A stretch of DNA of 64,000 nt from Tetranychus cinnabarinus (Eukaryota; Arthropoda; Arachnida; Trombidiformes; Tetranychidae): NCBI GenBank assembly GCA_022266195.1, contig WHVY01000003.1, forward strand, positions 3,286,001 to 3,350,000, read 5' to 3'. Numbering within the stretch: position 1 is the first letter of the stretch; each line of letters opens with the position of its first letter. The notes under the pieces were generated by a model that was not told the origin of the DNA, did no database searches, and was given only the letters and a program-made list of their open reading frames with translations. Made by a program: the position numbers and the translations under genes. This document shows positions 12,365-24,637 of the stretch, one piece after another.

Positions 12365-14112
12365 CCCAAAATGGTTTAATTAATTATGGATACCAACCAA
12401 AAGAAGAAAATGGTTTACACGTTACTCCAGTTGGTTTAGCTTATTTTGCTCACAATGTTTGGATCACAAAACCAAAGCAAAACAGCCAAAAAGGTGGAGA
12501 ATATTCTCTCAGTTAACAGCAATAATAATCATTTGTTCACTTCAATTGTTGAAAATTTTGACTAATTTTATTTAACCATCAACATTAGAACTCCTTAAAA
12601 ACATGAGAATAGTCAATAACATGAGAGATGAGATGTACAGAAAGTAGAGAAAAACCTTAAACCAGAAATAAGAGTAGAAGGGAGTAGGTAAGCCTGGTTT
12701 ATGGGGGAGAGTTGAAATCATCTATTGCTTATGGGTTGTGCAGGAGGAGCGATTAAAATAAATTAACTTCTCTAATCAATTGAACCTTTTTACAATTGAT
12801 GATTGACGTTACAGGCCAATTATTTACTACTAATTAAGTATGGCAAGTCCATTTTAATTTTCAAAACAATCACAATTGATTTTACATGATGCTTTTTGTG
12901 TAAACATTTTCCAGTCAAGGGTTTACCCATTAAGCTTGTGTGTTCAATAGGCTACCCAAAGCATTTACCACCCAATTGGATGTAATTACATTCCTTGCCA
13001 AACCTGCTGTTTTAATTACGAAAATTAATAAAATAGCTATTGAATCATGATCATGTTAAACTGTGATGATAACTGATTCAAAGGTGAATTTCAATCTTAT
13101 GTCTTATGGTAATGCGAAAGACTGTTTCTTGGATAATTGACTGGTATCGATCATCAGTCCGATTCCCATTTTGTATCAATGTATTCCTTTAGTTGCCATT
13201 TTGATTGTTGACTGACTGAGTGTCAATGAATTATTTGACGTAATTAAATGAAAAATTATGTATCGACGGTTTAAGTCAATGGTAATAAAGATTTATAAAC
13301 AGTGGTTAATCGATACAATTGCTATCAAAATGACAGATTGTGATGTATTGAAGTAAATGTGCTTTTTGTTCACAATTTCTTTTCTATCCATCTTGTTTTT
13401 TTTTCTTGACTAATCAAATAGAATTATATTGAACTTTTATTGAATATTAAACGTATTAGATGACTGGTTCAGCATTTTCCTGACAATTTCTTGATATACT
13501 CACGCAAAATCCTTGAAAGCTCAGAGAAAGATAAAAAGGGTAAAATAATTTGTTTAAAGCAAGGAAGCGAAACTTGAACAACAAAATTGCATTTACTTTT
13601 CATCCTTCGGTTAATTGATTGTTATTAAGGTATAATTTCCAATACAATTTAACTATTTTTTGATAATTCCTCTACTAAAAAATACTGAAATGTATACATT
13701 GACAAACAGTTAATAAATGATTCCTAACTATTCAAGTTTTACCTTATATTGAACATTAACACTCTTAATGGTTACATCAAGATAACAGCAGCAACAACAA
13801 CGAAAGTAACCACATCATTGCAAACGTAAATCTAAATTATTGTAAATTGTTTCTGGAAATGTATCTGTTCAATACCTTTTGTCTTACAAAAGATGCCTGA
13901 ATGGTGATGAAACCTTGAATGTTTTGCTTGAAAATGATATCACAAAGGAAGTTAACCGAACCCAAGAAATCAGCAATTGGTGGGAAAAACAATCAACCAT
14001 CTATATCTATACTGTGTAAAACCATTAGCCATTCTCGATTTGACTAATCAGTTGAAAAGAGAATCAGCAATCCGTCTGGTTGTTGGTGTATCAAGTATAG
14101 AAACAGTTTGAA
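12365..14112. other. Intergenic region between divergent genes
   Basis: About 1.75 kb separating the minus-strand E3 ligase from the plus-strand membrane protein gene. It must hold both promoters. I recognise no coding sequence, RNA gene or repeat-family copy. Confidence 0.4.
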
Positions 14113-14895
14113 ATGAAAGAGGGTAAACCACGGAAAGGTGAAGTGATCTTGTTCATCGGTCTTTTGGGTGTTTTGATCCTAATCATGTACGGCGCTTTAA
14201 ACTATTTGGAGGATAAACAGGGCAACACTGAGGAATCCATTGTAATCACAGCTGACCAGGTTCAATCATTCCTTTGGATTCTTGGTAATTATACAAATCA
14301 ACAGTCCTCTTCTCTAGACAATAATGGTACCTTGGGATATAATGAGTCAAGTGGAATACAATATTATTCAAGTGAAGTTAATTATGCCGAGAGTATTGAT
14401 CCAACAGTCAACAGAACTCGGCACAAATTGGTTGCAACTATAAATGATAATAAATTGGAAAATTGTCCAACCTTTACTGGATCCAGTGTTAATCTTATTC
14501 ACCATCTTTGTACTCACCCACATGTAATTTTGTTTACACCTCGAAATCCAAATCGTGTCAAGATTAATGGCCAGTTTTATTATTCCATACGTGTCCTCCG
14601 ACCATTCAAGTCGACACCAAGTCTTAAGAAAGCATTACAGCGAAAAGTGATTGTCTTTGTTAGACGAAACCAACTAAAGGGAGACAACAACACAAATGAC
14701 GCCATTCAATTTCAACGCGGTCATATTTACTTAGCAAGTGTTAATTTGGCAAACAACTTACCCTTTATTACAGACTGTGATCTCAAATTAGATTGGGAAA
14801 AAATGCCGTATGAGCTGAGAACCGCTGTGATACGATTTTTTGACCAACCATCCTTATGTATACTATACAATTATAAAATTAAAACAACTGGTTAA
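14113..14895 (+). CDS. Unrecognised single-pass (type II-like) membrane protein
   Basis: Single exon, 260 residues. I do not recognise the family. The N-terminus is short and basic (MKEGKPRKGE) and is followed by a hydrophobic helix at about residues 11-28 (VILFIGLLGVLILIMYG). The positive-inside rule therefore places the remaining ~230 residues outside the cell or in the lumen. That part carries several N-glycosylation sequons in its first third (NYT, NGT, NES, NRT), which supports this topology. The C-terminal half is better ordered: LVATINDNKLENCPTF, a basic patch around residues 160-200, then a Cys-containing tail ending in YNYKIKTTG. Four or so cysteines could form disulfides. No enzyme motif is visible. 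The ATG at 14113 is the first in frame and directly precedes the signal anchor. It is probably a real gene, because the frame is long in AT-rich DNA and the topology is coherent. Confidence 0.65.
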   Translation: MKEGKPRKGEVILFIGLLGVLILIMYGALNYLEDKQGNTEESIVITADQVQSFLWILGNYTNQQSSSLDNNGTLGYNESSGIQYYSSEVNYAESIDPTVNRTRHKLVATINDNKLENCPTFTGSSVNLIHHLCTHPHVILFTPRNPNRVKINGQFYYSIRVLRPFKSTPSLKKALQRKVIVFVRRNQLKGDNNTNDAIQFQRGHIYLASVNLANNLPFITDCDLKLDWEKMPYELRTAVIRFFDQPSLCILYNYKIKTTG

Positions 14896-16286
14896 TTGCA
14901 AACTTTAACTCGCAACCGTTAGTGTAAATTTTCATCAATAGATGACTCTGGTGTAGAGATGAAAACAGTCGATCACTGCGATTAGCATTTCGTATTTCGT
15001 CTGACATCGTCTGGTGCAACGTTAGATGTCAGCTCTTTAGGACAGCTTGAGAGACTTGACTTAATCCATGATAACTTATACAAAAAAAGCAAATTCAGTG
15101 AAGACTAAATGTTAATAATAATCACTTTAAAATCATCGATTGACCTGTTAACAGAAAAAAAATTTCCGATCTGAACTGGAGCTAATCCGATAACAAACAT
15201 GCAACTCAAAATTGTACTGATTAAAAAGAAACTAAAATTTTATCAAAACAATTCCAATTGCAATCGTGTGAACATTTTTATCTTGTTTATTTTAATCTTG
15301 ATCATTTTGCATGAACAATTCGTCATTGCATTTCATGCTTCCATATTTAATTAAAAGCATTAAACTTGTGATCATTTGATTTTTAAGTTAAACTCTTAAC
15401 TCTTGCAACTCAAAGGTAAAGAATGGTAATCAGTAACTTGATAGAATTTCATTTTTCAACCAATTAGGAGACATTAATTGACCTTTTTCCTGTTTTTCAC
15501 TTGTAACAGTAGCGTGATTGGTGAAGACCATTGAAATTTTGGTTGTAAATTCAGTTGAAAATTTTCCTCAAAATGCCGAGACTTGTTAGTTGACAATTAA
15601 CAAGCTATATTTGATTAGTAATGTGAAACGATAATCTGGATCAATTAATATTAATTGTGGATATCGATTTTGTTGAAAAAACAAAATTACAAATTGAAAT
15701 GAGGTTAAACAATGAAGGTTGAAACATAAACACAGCTCTCACTGTTCTTCCTCTCCATGTTAGTCTGTCTCTAGAGCCATTTTTCTCTATTCTGGTTCCA
15801 TTTTTGAGCCAATGTTTTTCGAACCACTCTATCCTCCTCCTCTTCCTCTCTCTCTCTTTGCTTTCTCTCATCTCTTTCGCCCTCTTTCTCATCATCATCA
15901 TCTTCTTCAGCTCCTTCTTCCTTTTCTCAGTTTTACCTATTTTTATTCTCTCTTTCTTTTCTATGTTTATCTTTCAGTTCTTTTTCCTTTCTCTCTGTTT
16001 TTATGAATATCACGAGAAGGGAGAGAGTGAGGGAGAAGGAGCCTATGTGTTTGTGTTCTTCGAGTTTGGATGTTTCTGTTCCTTGGTTCCTCGCTGTGAC
16101 TTGTTACTGTAACCATTGGTAATTTTATAAATATTATAATATTAATTTTGTGTATTTTTGTACCTTTTTACCAAACCATCTTTACATGAGACTTTTACAG
16201 TCAAGTTACTTGTAATCTAGTTTGTGAAGAAACCAACAGTTATAAAACTGTAAATTTAAATAAAACCAAAGATTAAACTGTGTTCA
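14896..16286. other. Intergenic region and pyrimidine-rich leader of the next gene
   Basis: The first ~900 bp show nothing recognisable. From about 15810 to 16000 the plus strand is almost entirely C and T (TCCTCCTCTTCCTCTCTCTC and similar). This probably lies in the promoter or 5' UTR of the gene starting at 16287. Frames called across it are low-complexity artefacts. Confidence 0.5.
15815..16000 (+). repeat. Long polypyrimidine (CT-rich) tract
   Basis: The plus strand here is strongly C+T biased with many CTCT and TTCC runs, and the minus strand is correspondingly purine-rich. Such simple sequence can act as a GAGA-factor-type site in arthropods, but that role is inferred. Confidence 0.7.
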
Positions 16287-17677
16287 ATGGAAACCAAGAT
16301 CTCACGAAGTGCACCAGAACTTGAGTTACAGCGAGCAATTCATTGCCTTAAGGTTAGTATATTCTGTCATTTCTATTTCCACTACACACCAATGCATTTT
16401 TAATTTTTAATTTGATCTTTTCAATAAGTTATATCATTTCTCAGAGTAGTTTCGTTCTTTTACTTATTTATCGCATCTCAACCTTTTCAGCTTCTTCTAC
16501 CTTCTCTTACTCTCCCTTTTCCCTGTTTAGATTGCCCTCTTTCTCTTCTCATCTCTGTGCTATTTCACTTTTACCTAGTTTCTCTGATTGTGGTGAACTA
16601 CGGCCTTCACCTTATTGTCATCAACAACCCACTTTCCTTTTATCTTTCCTTCCTTGCTTACCTATTCTATTTGGTAATTCACCACATAATTTGAACCTAA
16701 TTTTTCTTCCTTTTCTTTTCTCTCTTTGCTATTCCACTTGGTCTTCTGGTTCAATTGGGTACTGTTAGTATGCTGAAACATCAACTCTGCAACTGAAAAA
16801 TGTTTACAGTTTTGTATTAAAGCTTAATGATGGTCTTAAATCTGCTATAATCGGCTTAAAAGCTACAATACGAAGTTTACGAAGAGTAGAACAAGAAAGA
16901 GACTATTGGAAGATGAGATTCGAAACATTGCAAAAATGTGAAGATGGAGGCAATTGGCGAATGAGATACGAATCTTTATTGGAAAGAAATGTGCAATTGG
17001 AAGAGGAGCTGAGAAAAATATATACGAATGAAATGGCAATTGAAGATTTTCACAGCCGTGTGGATGTGAATTCGCATTTTTTTACTAGATCAAATGGCAA
17101 TGGTAATTGTTCGAATAGCAATGTAAGTCAATCGACAACAAATCAAAGACGGGTTAATGCAATTGTTGATGGAAACGATGATCTCGATGATGTAGAGGAA
17201 GATGAATCAGATTTTGAAGACGACAGTGAAGGTGCTGGTGTTGGTGGTTTTTTGCCCATGATCGAAGGATCCTCAACTAACTCCTTTGCTGAACCTGCAT
17301 TTAATCCCACGAGTTTACTAAAAATAAAATGTGAAGTTAATGAAGACGACGATAACGAGCCAGAGGAAGAGATTGAAATTAAAATGCAAGAATACGAGAC
17401 TAATTCAAACCCAGGTGAAAGGGCTCTCATGATCGCAAACAATCTTAGCATTATGAATAGCGATAATAATAATAATGAGGTTGGTGTTCAGGTAGACTAT
17501 GAAGCACTTCGCAATTGCCTCGCAAAGGATGCAAGACAGTGTCCTGTTTGTCCAAGAATCTGTTCTCAACGTAATTCAACTGTCCGTCATCTGATTGAAG
17601 TTCATCATCTGGATAGATCAGAGCTGATGATTCGTAAATTTCACAAAGGCTACCATTTTGCCAATTTTTCCAAATAA
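16287..17677 (+). CDS. Coiled-coil, acidic protein with a single C-terminal C2H2 zinc finger
   Basis: Two exons, 16287-16352 and 16769-17677, give 324 residues. I do not recognise the family. Residues ~1-110 are rich in Leu, Lys, Arg and Glu with heptad-like spacing (NVYSFVLKLNDGLKSAI, SLRRVEQERDYW, LLERNVQLEEELRK), consistent with a coiled coil for dimerisation. The centre is strongly acidic (about residues 155-185, with D/E runs around DDVEEDESDFEDD). A second acidic block includes a possible sumoylation-like site, IKCEVNEDD. Near residue 280 is a zinc finger, CPVCPRIC...RHLIEVHH, spaced C-x2-C-x12-H-x4/5-H. The layout suggests a nuclear DNA-binding or chromatin protein, but this is inferred. 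The intron (16353-16768) is also CT-rich. Confidence 0.75.
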
Positions 17678-18780
17678 TTTTTCTACACCAAAAGACAAAT
17701 TCATGTCTCATTTATTTAATCGTATCTCAATCAAACATGGGTTGTTGTAAATTTTTCAACAAATCACATTAATTTGATTATATCATAAAAAAATATGATT
17801 GGTCAATATTTTTTTCACCAAAATCTTCATAATCTTTGTTCATTTGATTCGAAAGCACCATGTCAAATACTTACCAATTTAATTTTCTGCCATCCGCTTT
17901 ATGCCTTTCTTTTTCTCTCTGCATCTTTCCCACCTATCTTCCTTCCTTCCTCCTTTCATCCCACTCGCAATGCTAAGTCAATGGCCATATAAATGCAATG
18001 GAAACTAAATACGAATAAATGGCGATTAAAGCCATTTTTTGTCTACTGACGATATCAAACAAAATAAAAATATAATTTAATCTGCGAATTCACTTTTAAA
18101 CAAACAAAAAGCCAAATTAATATGTCGATTATATAAAAACAGACAAAAATCTCATCAAGCGGGATTAAAAATTGAATCTGTAAAGGAAGCAGAAAATTTA
18201 ATTTTTAGATGAATTGCAAAGTTAATGTTTAAATATTTGATGAGTAAATTAATTGAATATCTCAGATCAAATGTTCTTCATATGGATGACTATCAGTTAA
18301 ATTGTGAGTCAATTTTGTTCTATTGCTTCATAATCTTGAAATAAGCAATGAATTAAAAAATTATGACTAGTTTATTGTCGAGTTGAAGATAAAATGTGAT
18401 CTAGCAACTTTTTAAGCATCACAATTAACCTTAAAACTCTTTTAAATTAGTGATAGTGTGATTCATCCTCAAACCTTTTACTGGATCATCATTGATATCT
18501 CAAAATTGCTGAAAATGAAAATAAGACTTACCTTGATAATTAAGATCCTTCACTGATTGATGAGCTTACCCAGTTAAAAGTGTAAACAATTTATGATACA
18601 ATTTAAATTATTTTATAAAACAGAGCTTGGTTTTTCATAAAAATTTATAAATCAATAAGAACTTTGGGAATAAATAGGTTTTGGAATAATAAGTCTACAT
18701 ATACTGGAAAAAACATCAATCACAAATGTTTCTGCAAAAAAATGTTTTGTAAAATGATTATTAAATAATATAAGTTTTAA
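17678..18780. other. Intergenic region between convergent genes
   Basis: This is the 3' flank of the zinc finger gene (+) and of CYFIP (-). A CT-rich patch occurs at about 17890-17960. No gene is visible. Confidence 0.4.
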
Positions 18781-21700
18781 TTAATTAACAGTGTCTTCAT
18801 TAACAGCACCACGATGTTGTTGCAACAGGATTGCAGTTCTCATATAGATTGGTCCACCTAAAGAGGGTGAAACAAAAAACGTATTAAAGCAATTTATAGA
18901 ACAGTTTCTGATAAAAAATCGCATCAAACCGATAACATAGAAATTAAAATTGGCGAATGTAAAATTACCTTGATTTGCTGCATGAGCTGGATGAATTGGT
19001 GGTTGGAAACACTTAACGTGTTCAATTGTGTTTCCTTCGCTTGATGGCGAACTAAGGTATTTGTTTAAAATGGAAAATATTTGAGAGTTCAGAATTTGAA
19101 ACCTTCTAATACGATCAACCATTCGTTTAAGCGGGATTCCCCGAACAATTTGATCTTTACCATCAACTCTTTGTACTTTGAGTAAATGATAACTGAAATC
19201 GAGTGTCTCAAATCGTCTCTGTTGACCTAATAAAGATATCATAACACAACCTGCCCAATTCAGACCTTCGCCAAATAACTGTTCAACTGTCCATTCACCA
19301 TCTCCAACTGGAATTGAATAAACAAATTGTAAAGCTGACCAGAGACGATGAAATTCAATGCATTCGTCAACATAGATAACTCCATTTGGTGGTGGTCCAT
19401 CTGTTGGTCCAATCCACCGGGCAGCCTGCTCTTCATTTTCAACCATAATATCTCTAATACGGCCAAGAACAGCTTCAAATATTGATAAACCACAAATTAA
19501 CCGTTCTTTGGTTAACAGATCACCTTCCCTGGCAATTTGACCTTGCTTGTTGGATCCAAACCGATCAATATTGGCAACTACCTGTAAAGGTGCGTATTTG
19601 GCTTCCATTCTTTTAATTTTAGTCTCTGGTTTCTCTTGGTCTTTACAATAGGGACGTGGGAAAATGTTCTGAAATGGTGCGGCTTGGACGAGATCACAAA
19701 CTTCTTCTTGAGATAAACTTTGTTCAATTAAAAGACAAAAGATGACTGCGTTACCGATTTCTCTGAAACACTGGAAAAGCTCTGTTTTAACATCAGGATA
19801 TTGAATAATGTCACGAAGTTGTGCTTGGTAAAACTCCAATACACCACTGGAGCCGTACTCATATAGAGGTAATTTACATAATTTTGGCATTGCTTTCATA
19901 AGTGTTTCAACATACTGAGCAATGGTTCCTTGAATACCAGTTTTCATAATTCTAAGCAGTTCTTCAATGATTACCGCTATTCCTTGATAACCCAAAAGAC
20001 GACACATAGCTCGGAAATGGGGAGCCCCAATGAAACTAGAATATTGACCATAGATTCTTCCATATGCCACATTCAACGCCTTGGTACCATAAAAATAGTA
20101 GGCCGGTTGTGCATTAGAATTATGAGCTGATCTTTCACGATGATAATCCATGTGAGGGGCAAGATTCGGGGCTTTTGATGGAACTCTAACGAAACGATTA
20201 GTTGATGAATTGTAACAGTAGGTAGGCAGGAAATTGTAATATAAATCAAGGAAAACGTGAAGAGTAATGCTACCATAAGGAGCGGAAACATTATGATTTG
20301 CCTCTTTGAATAGTGCATCAAAATCGTCAAGTTCAACATGCTCAGACAGTAATTTATGAGTGTATCTGTTAATTGATAGCAATCCTTCAAGCTCAATGAT
20401 ACCACTGATATCACCCAATTCAAATTTACGGATGGCCAATTCCAAGCTTTTCAACATATGAGCATTCAATCTTTGGGCAATTAATCTATTTAGATCAATG
20501 GTTCGACCAAGAAGTTGAAGATGTCTCTGTCTCATTAAAGTCTCATATCTGTTCGCTTGAGGCCAAGCAAACTTGATTCCATGAATTTGTGCTTCACTAC
20601 GGAATCTTTTATCCAACAATATGGATCCAGCGAGATGTTTATAGTAAGCGAAAATTTGCTCTGAAAGTTTGTAGACAAATTGATCAAAACATAAATTTAC
20701 TTCAGCCTCAACTTCATCGTAAAGATATTGCTTGTTAAATTTGTAAAGAGCGCAGTGAGCAGCATCGTTGTAAAGATCTAAAGGATAGAGAACACATTCC
20801 ATCATAGAAGGGTCTTTAGTATTTAATATTTGATCAGTCAAGATCCAGGGCAGAGACATCTCAATAGGAAACTGCAAAGGAAATTTAATAAACATTGCAT
20901 TATGTATCAGTGTAATCGGAACTGTTTATATGATAACTCGATTAAATATATTTTCTGTATTTACCTGTATTCTTTTGCCCATAGTCATTTCAAGGTAAAA
21001 TTCTCTGTACCAAAGCTGTGACAAATCACAACATTCTCTGAGAGTTTCTGTTAATTTTACAAATAAAGAGAATAAACAAGGCGTGAATATGTAGGATATA
21101 AATAAATAAACTGAATAAACTTACGACTGAAGTTAAGCAAATAATTCCAGAAAAAGCTATTTTTATGAAACTGATCAATAGCTAAAAGATAATTTCCGTC
21201 AATGTCTTTCCTCAAAGTACGCTTTCCACTGGCTGCTTTATCAGAAATAAGACTTTCCAACATGGTTCGAACCATGTAGAGTTGAGTACTTCCAGGGCCA
21301 ACATTTCGTCGTGGAACTTGCATATCAACTTCACTCATTGAACTTGAAGATAATTTGTTTCCCTTTGTCAATGGATCTTCAAATCCTTTAGCCCAATCTG
21401 CACAAGTATCCCGAACGGAAGACAGTAAAGTGCGGACTAAATCTTTACGATTTTTGATAGCTTTACGAAGAGGTTCTCTCAAAGTTTTCTGAACAAAATC
21501 TTGTAGCTCAGCATAAATTGAATAGCCGATTGCATCAGTAAAAACAGTTTCCATTCTATGCATAAGCACTTGCAATCCTTTAACCATTGCAATCATTTCA
21601 ATGAGAGCAGCTTTTTCGTCTTCACTATAATTATATCTAGTAACTCTTTCATATTCTTCAGCCTCAACTGGACAGTCTTTGTTTTGATGATGATCAGTAG

Positions 21701-23191
21701 GGTTCATTAGTTTCCACGAATAAAGTTCCATGATGTGAGATGTCCATTCAGATAATAGTTGAAGACCTCGCAAAGCAAGGCAAAGGAGTTGCTTGTTTTC
21801 TCCATCAGATCTTGGCGCTTCTTTAACAGTTGTTGTGACTTCATTGGAATAACGAGAAAGCTCGGATATATAAGATACATAATCTTCCCTGATACCTGAT
21901 AAATGTTGAAGTATATCAGCCTGTGTAGATTGAACTTGTGTATTGGAGCTTAATGGCCATTTAGTTGGGTCGTAATTTGGAGTTTTATTGATATATGTAA
22001 GTAGAGGTGAAATTTGCATATCCCCAAAAAGAGGAACCATTTCAAGAGATTTAAATATTTTATCGATTCGACTTATGTTGATCCGGCGTTTAGTGTCCAG
22101 TTTATTGATGTTACAGTTTTTAGAGTCTTTAGAGTCTAGGAGAAAAAGTCCAAAGCCGATTACCTGCAAAAGTAGATTCATAGAGAAGAAAAATCATTAG
22201 ATAATCGCAAATTCGTAAACATTCCCAGCTTGAAAATTACCTTAACTAACATATGTTTCTCCCAAGGAAGCATATACATTTTATTTTCATACATGTGAGT
22301 AGCCAAATTAATGACATCGGCAAGTAACTCTTCATAACCAGAAATTGTTTCAAGCTGTTCCTTCAATGAGTCACGAATTTTATTTCTCATCGCCAAAAAA
22401 AGGGACAATTTTTGACTTTCTTGTAATGAATGTGAGTCAGATAGTTGTTTAAGAGATTGAGAAGCTCGTCGATATGCAGCATAGTCATTCTTCACAGAAG
22501 CTTTGATATTCTTAAGCTCATCAAGTACAGCTAACATATTCAAAAATTTTCCAAGAGTCAATAGGTAAGTTTCAGATACGAATGTGTCATGTTTACGTTT
22601 TCCAGAGCTTGAGTCTGGACCTGAACCTGGTCCTTGATTATTATTAGGTGACATACACAGTCTTTTAATTTCAGAGCAAAATCTTTTTATAGCAGCTTCT
22701 TGAAAATACATAAAAGCCAACAACTTATCAACCTCAGGACCTAATACTTCAACTGTCTTTTCAATCATTTCCAGCCTATTGGGTTGATCTTTGTCTTTAG
22801 GTTGAGGAATGGCTCGTGAACAACATCTCCAAGTATATAGCATTACAGCATGCTTTTCGCCTGAAATACGAAATAAGTATGAGATATCATACATTTTTCT
22901 TAGAAAATTTTACGAAACTTTAATAACATCAATGAAAAACTTACCTTCTTCCAACATTTGATTTAATTTGGACTGATAGTTGGCTTCTTCAAGATATTTA
23001 GCCACACCACAAACAAAGGCATTTTTATCCTCAAAATTTGTATCCAAATTGAAATGATGGACAATTGATTTGGCTTGTCCCTGAATACAATGTTGTTCAT
23101 CTGGTAGATCAATTTCATCCAAAACTTCAACATTAGCAATGGCATCAGAGAGGCTAACTTTGGGTCCCTCCTTGTTATTCAATTCGTCCAT
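18781..23191 (-). CDS. CYFIP: Cytoplasmic FMR1-interacting protein (CYFIP/Sra-1), WAVE complex subunit
   Basis: CYFIP is the Rac1-binding subunit of the WAVE regulatory complex that drives Arp2/3 actin assembly; it also links to FMRP and eIF4E. Six exons in transcript order: 23191-22945, 22860-22241, 22163-21125, 21047-20965, 20871-18969 and 18857-18781. They total 3969 nt, or 1322 residues, all in phase, against ~1253 in vertebrates. Conserved blocks run from end to end: FDTNFED-type N-terminus (LDTNFEDKNAFVCGVAKYLE), LYTWRCCSRAIPQ, VVPLFGDMQI-type (EMVPLFGDMQISP), VPRRNVGPGSTQLYMVRTML, FPIEMSLPWILTD, LYNDAAHCAL, AEVNLCFDQFVYKL, NHNVSAPYG, LLGYQGIAV, GLSIFEAVLGRIRD, VDECIEFHRLWSALQFVYS and HVKCFQPPIHP. 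After that point a C-terminal extension of ~28 residues, partly from the short last exon, goes beyond the vertebrate end. I chose the start MDELNNKEG at 23191; an in-frame ATG five codons upstream (23206) is possible. Confidence 0.96.
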
Positions 23192-23771
23192 TTTACAATA
23201 GACCACAATCTTAAAAAATTTACAGAAAGATGATTTCTAAAGATATTTAACAAACAATATCAAAAAATTATAAAATGAAAACACACCCAAATGGTTTAAA
23301 TGACAATCATATTTTTACCAAAACATTTTTTATCAAGATTTATTTTAAATAAAATTACACCGAGGCGCTACCAGCATCTCTGATGGAGTAGCTTCATTCG
23401 CCCTGAGCCGCGAATTTTGAGATTACCTAAGAAGCGAGCAATATTTTGTCCTTATTAGTGCAGTGAATAAATCTGATTGTATTTTTTAATTTAATCTCTC
23501 ATAAATCGCAATCCATCCAAAAGAACTAATTTGACATTACATAAAAAATTTATTATTTTACAAGCTGTAAAAATAACATATTGTATTGCTATTCTTACAC
23601 CAACTCACTAGTATTGTGAACTTCACAGTGTGAGGATTTTAGTGTTTGCTTCTAAATTAGTTTCTATCAAATCTAACAATTATTAATTTTTGTGACTAAT
23701 AAAACTTGATTATTTATATGCAAGTTATATTTGTTTGGTTTTTAGACTTAAATCTCAATGTTAATTAGCTC
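23192..23771. promoter_or_regulatory. Divergent promoter region shared by CYFIP and EEF1AKMT4
   Basis: The two genes are transcribed away from each other from 580 bp. In this otherwise AT-rich stretch a conspicuously GC-richer block lies at 23359-23430 (GAGGCGCTACCAGCATC, then CGCCCTGAGCCGCG). It is a candidate bidirectional core promoter. No TATA box is obvious. Function is inferred from position and composition. Confidence 0.45.
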
Positions 23772-24637
23772 ATGACAATGTCTTTACCAGAAGAAAATCA
23801 AACTTATGGAAATAAAAGTTATTGGATTGATAGGTTTCAAACGGAAGACGTTTATGAATGGTTAGTTGGTTACCAACAAATTAAAGATTTACTTGGACAA
23901 TATATTAACAAAAATGATACCATTTTAATTTTAGGTAAGAACACTAATACATTCTAATGATTATTTATGCTTTTGATTTCAATTTATAGCTTCATTACCA
24001 AATGACATGTAATGTTTTAATTTAACAAGCTTATGTGCATTTAAAATTAAAATGGGTTGCAATTTTTGTTATAGGATGTGGTAATAGTTTACTAGGTGAA
24101 AAGCTTCGTAGAGATGGATTCAATTTAATATTTTCAATGGATTATTGTGAAAATGTAGTCACAAATATGTCTAATCATTGTGATACTTGTAAACATATTA
24201 ACTGGTTGACCATGGACGCTACCAATATGCCAATTAGAGATGAAACCTTTGATATTGTTCTGGAAAAGGCGACAATTGATACTTTTTTAGTGAATGAGAA
24301 AGATCTTTGGACATTGTCAGCGCCAACAATCAAGATTATTGACCAAACTTTGAGTGAAATAAGCCGTATTTTGAAACCAAATGGAAAGTTCATTTCATTG
24401 TCATTTAATCAGCCTCATTTCCGTGGCCTTCTTTATTCTAAAGATAAATATGATTGGGGAATTCGTTCAATAGATACTATTGGAGATGATTTTCATCATT
24501 ATTTGTATGTTGTTCAAAAAGGGTTACCCATTTCATGCTCAACTAGTTATTATGTATATGAGCCTCCAAAGATCATTGAAACAATGGCTACTTGTGATGA
24601 ATCAAAAGAGAATGATATATTTGACATCAATTTATAA
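23772..24637 (+). CDS. EEF1AKMT4: EEF1A lysine methyltransferase 4-like
   Basis: A class I SAM-dependent methyltransferase related to EEF1AKMT4, which trimethylates a lysine of translation factor eEF1A. Two exons, 23772-23934 and 24075-24637, give 241 residues, the usual size. The N-terminus has the family's YGNKSYWIDRF...YEWLVGY pattern. SAM-binding motif I is ILGCGNSLL, split by the intron. The acidic post-I residue is in SMDYCENVV. Next come MDATNMPIRDETFDIVLEKAT, where VLEK and the following TIDTFL match the human enzyme closely, and SRILKPNGKFISLSF. The last residues, DIFDINL, align with the human C-terminus. METTL12/CSKMT is a relative, but the match is closer to EEF1AKMT4. The first ATG gives MTMSLPEEN; starting two codons later at 23778 would make little difference. 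Confidence 0.9.

Noticed and set aside
15804..16112. Forward frames rich in Leu, Phe and Ser as membrane proteins
   Set aside because: They are translations of the polypyrimidine tract, open in several frames at once.
18858..18968. Treating the CYFIP 3' frame as one continuous exon
   Set aside because: The stretch has a GTAATT donor and a CCCTCTTTAG acceptor and encodes a hydrophobic, non-conserved string. The spliced version keeps frame.
23359..23430. Possible tRNA gene in the GC-rich block
   Set aside because: I could not find a T-loop GGTTCGA-type block or a foldable acceptor stem on either strand.
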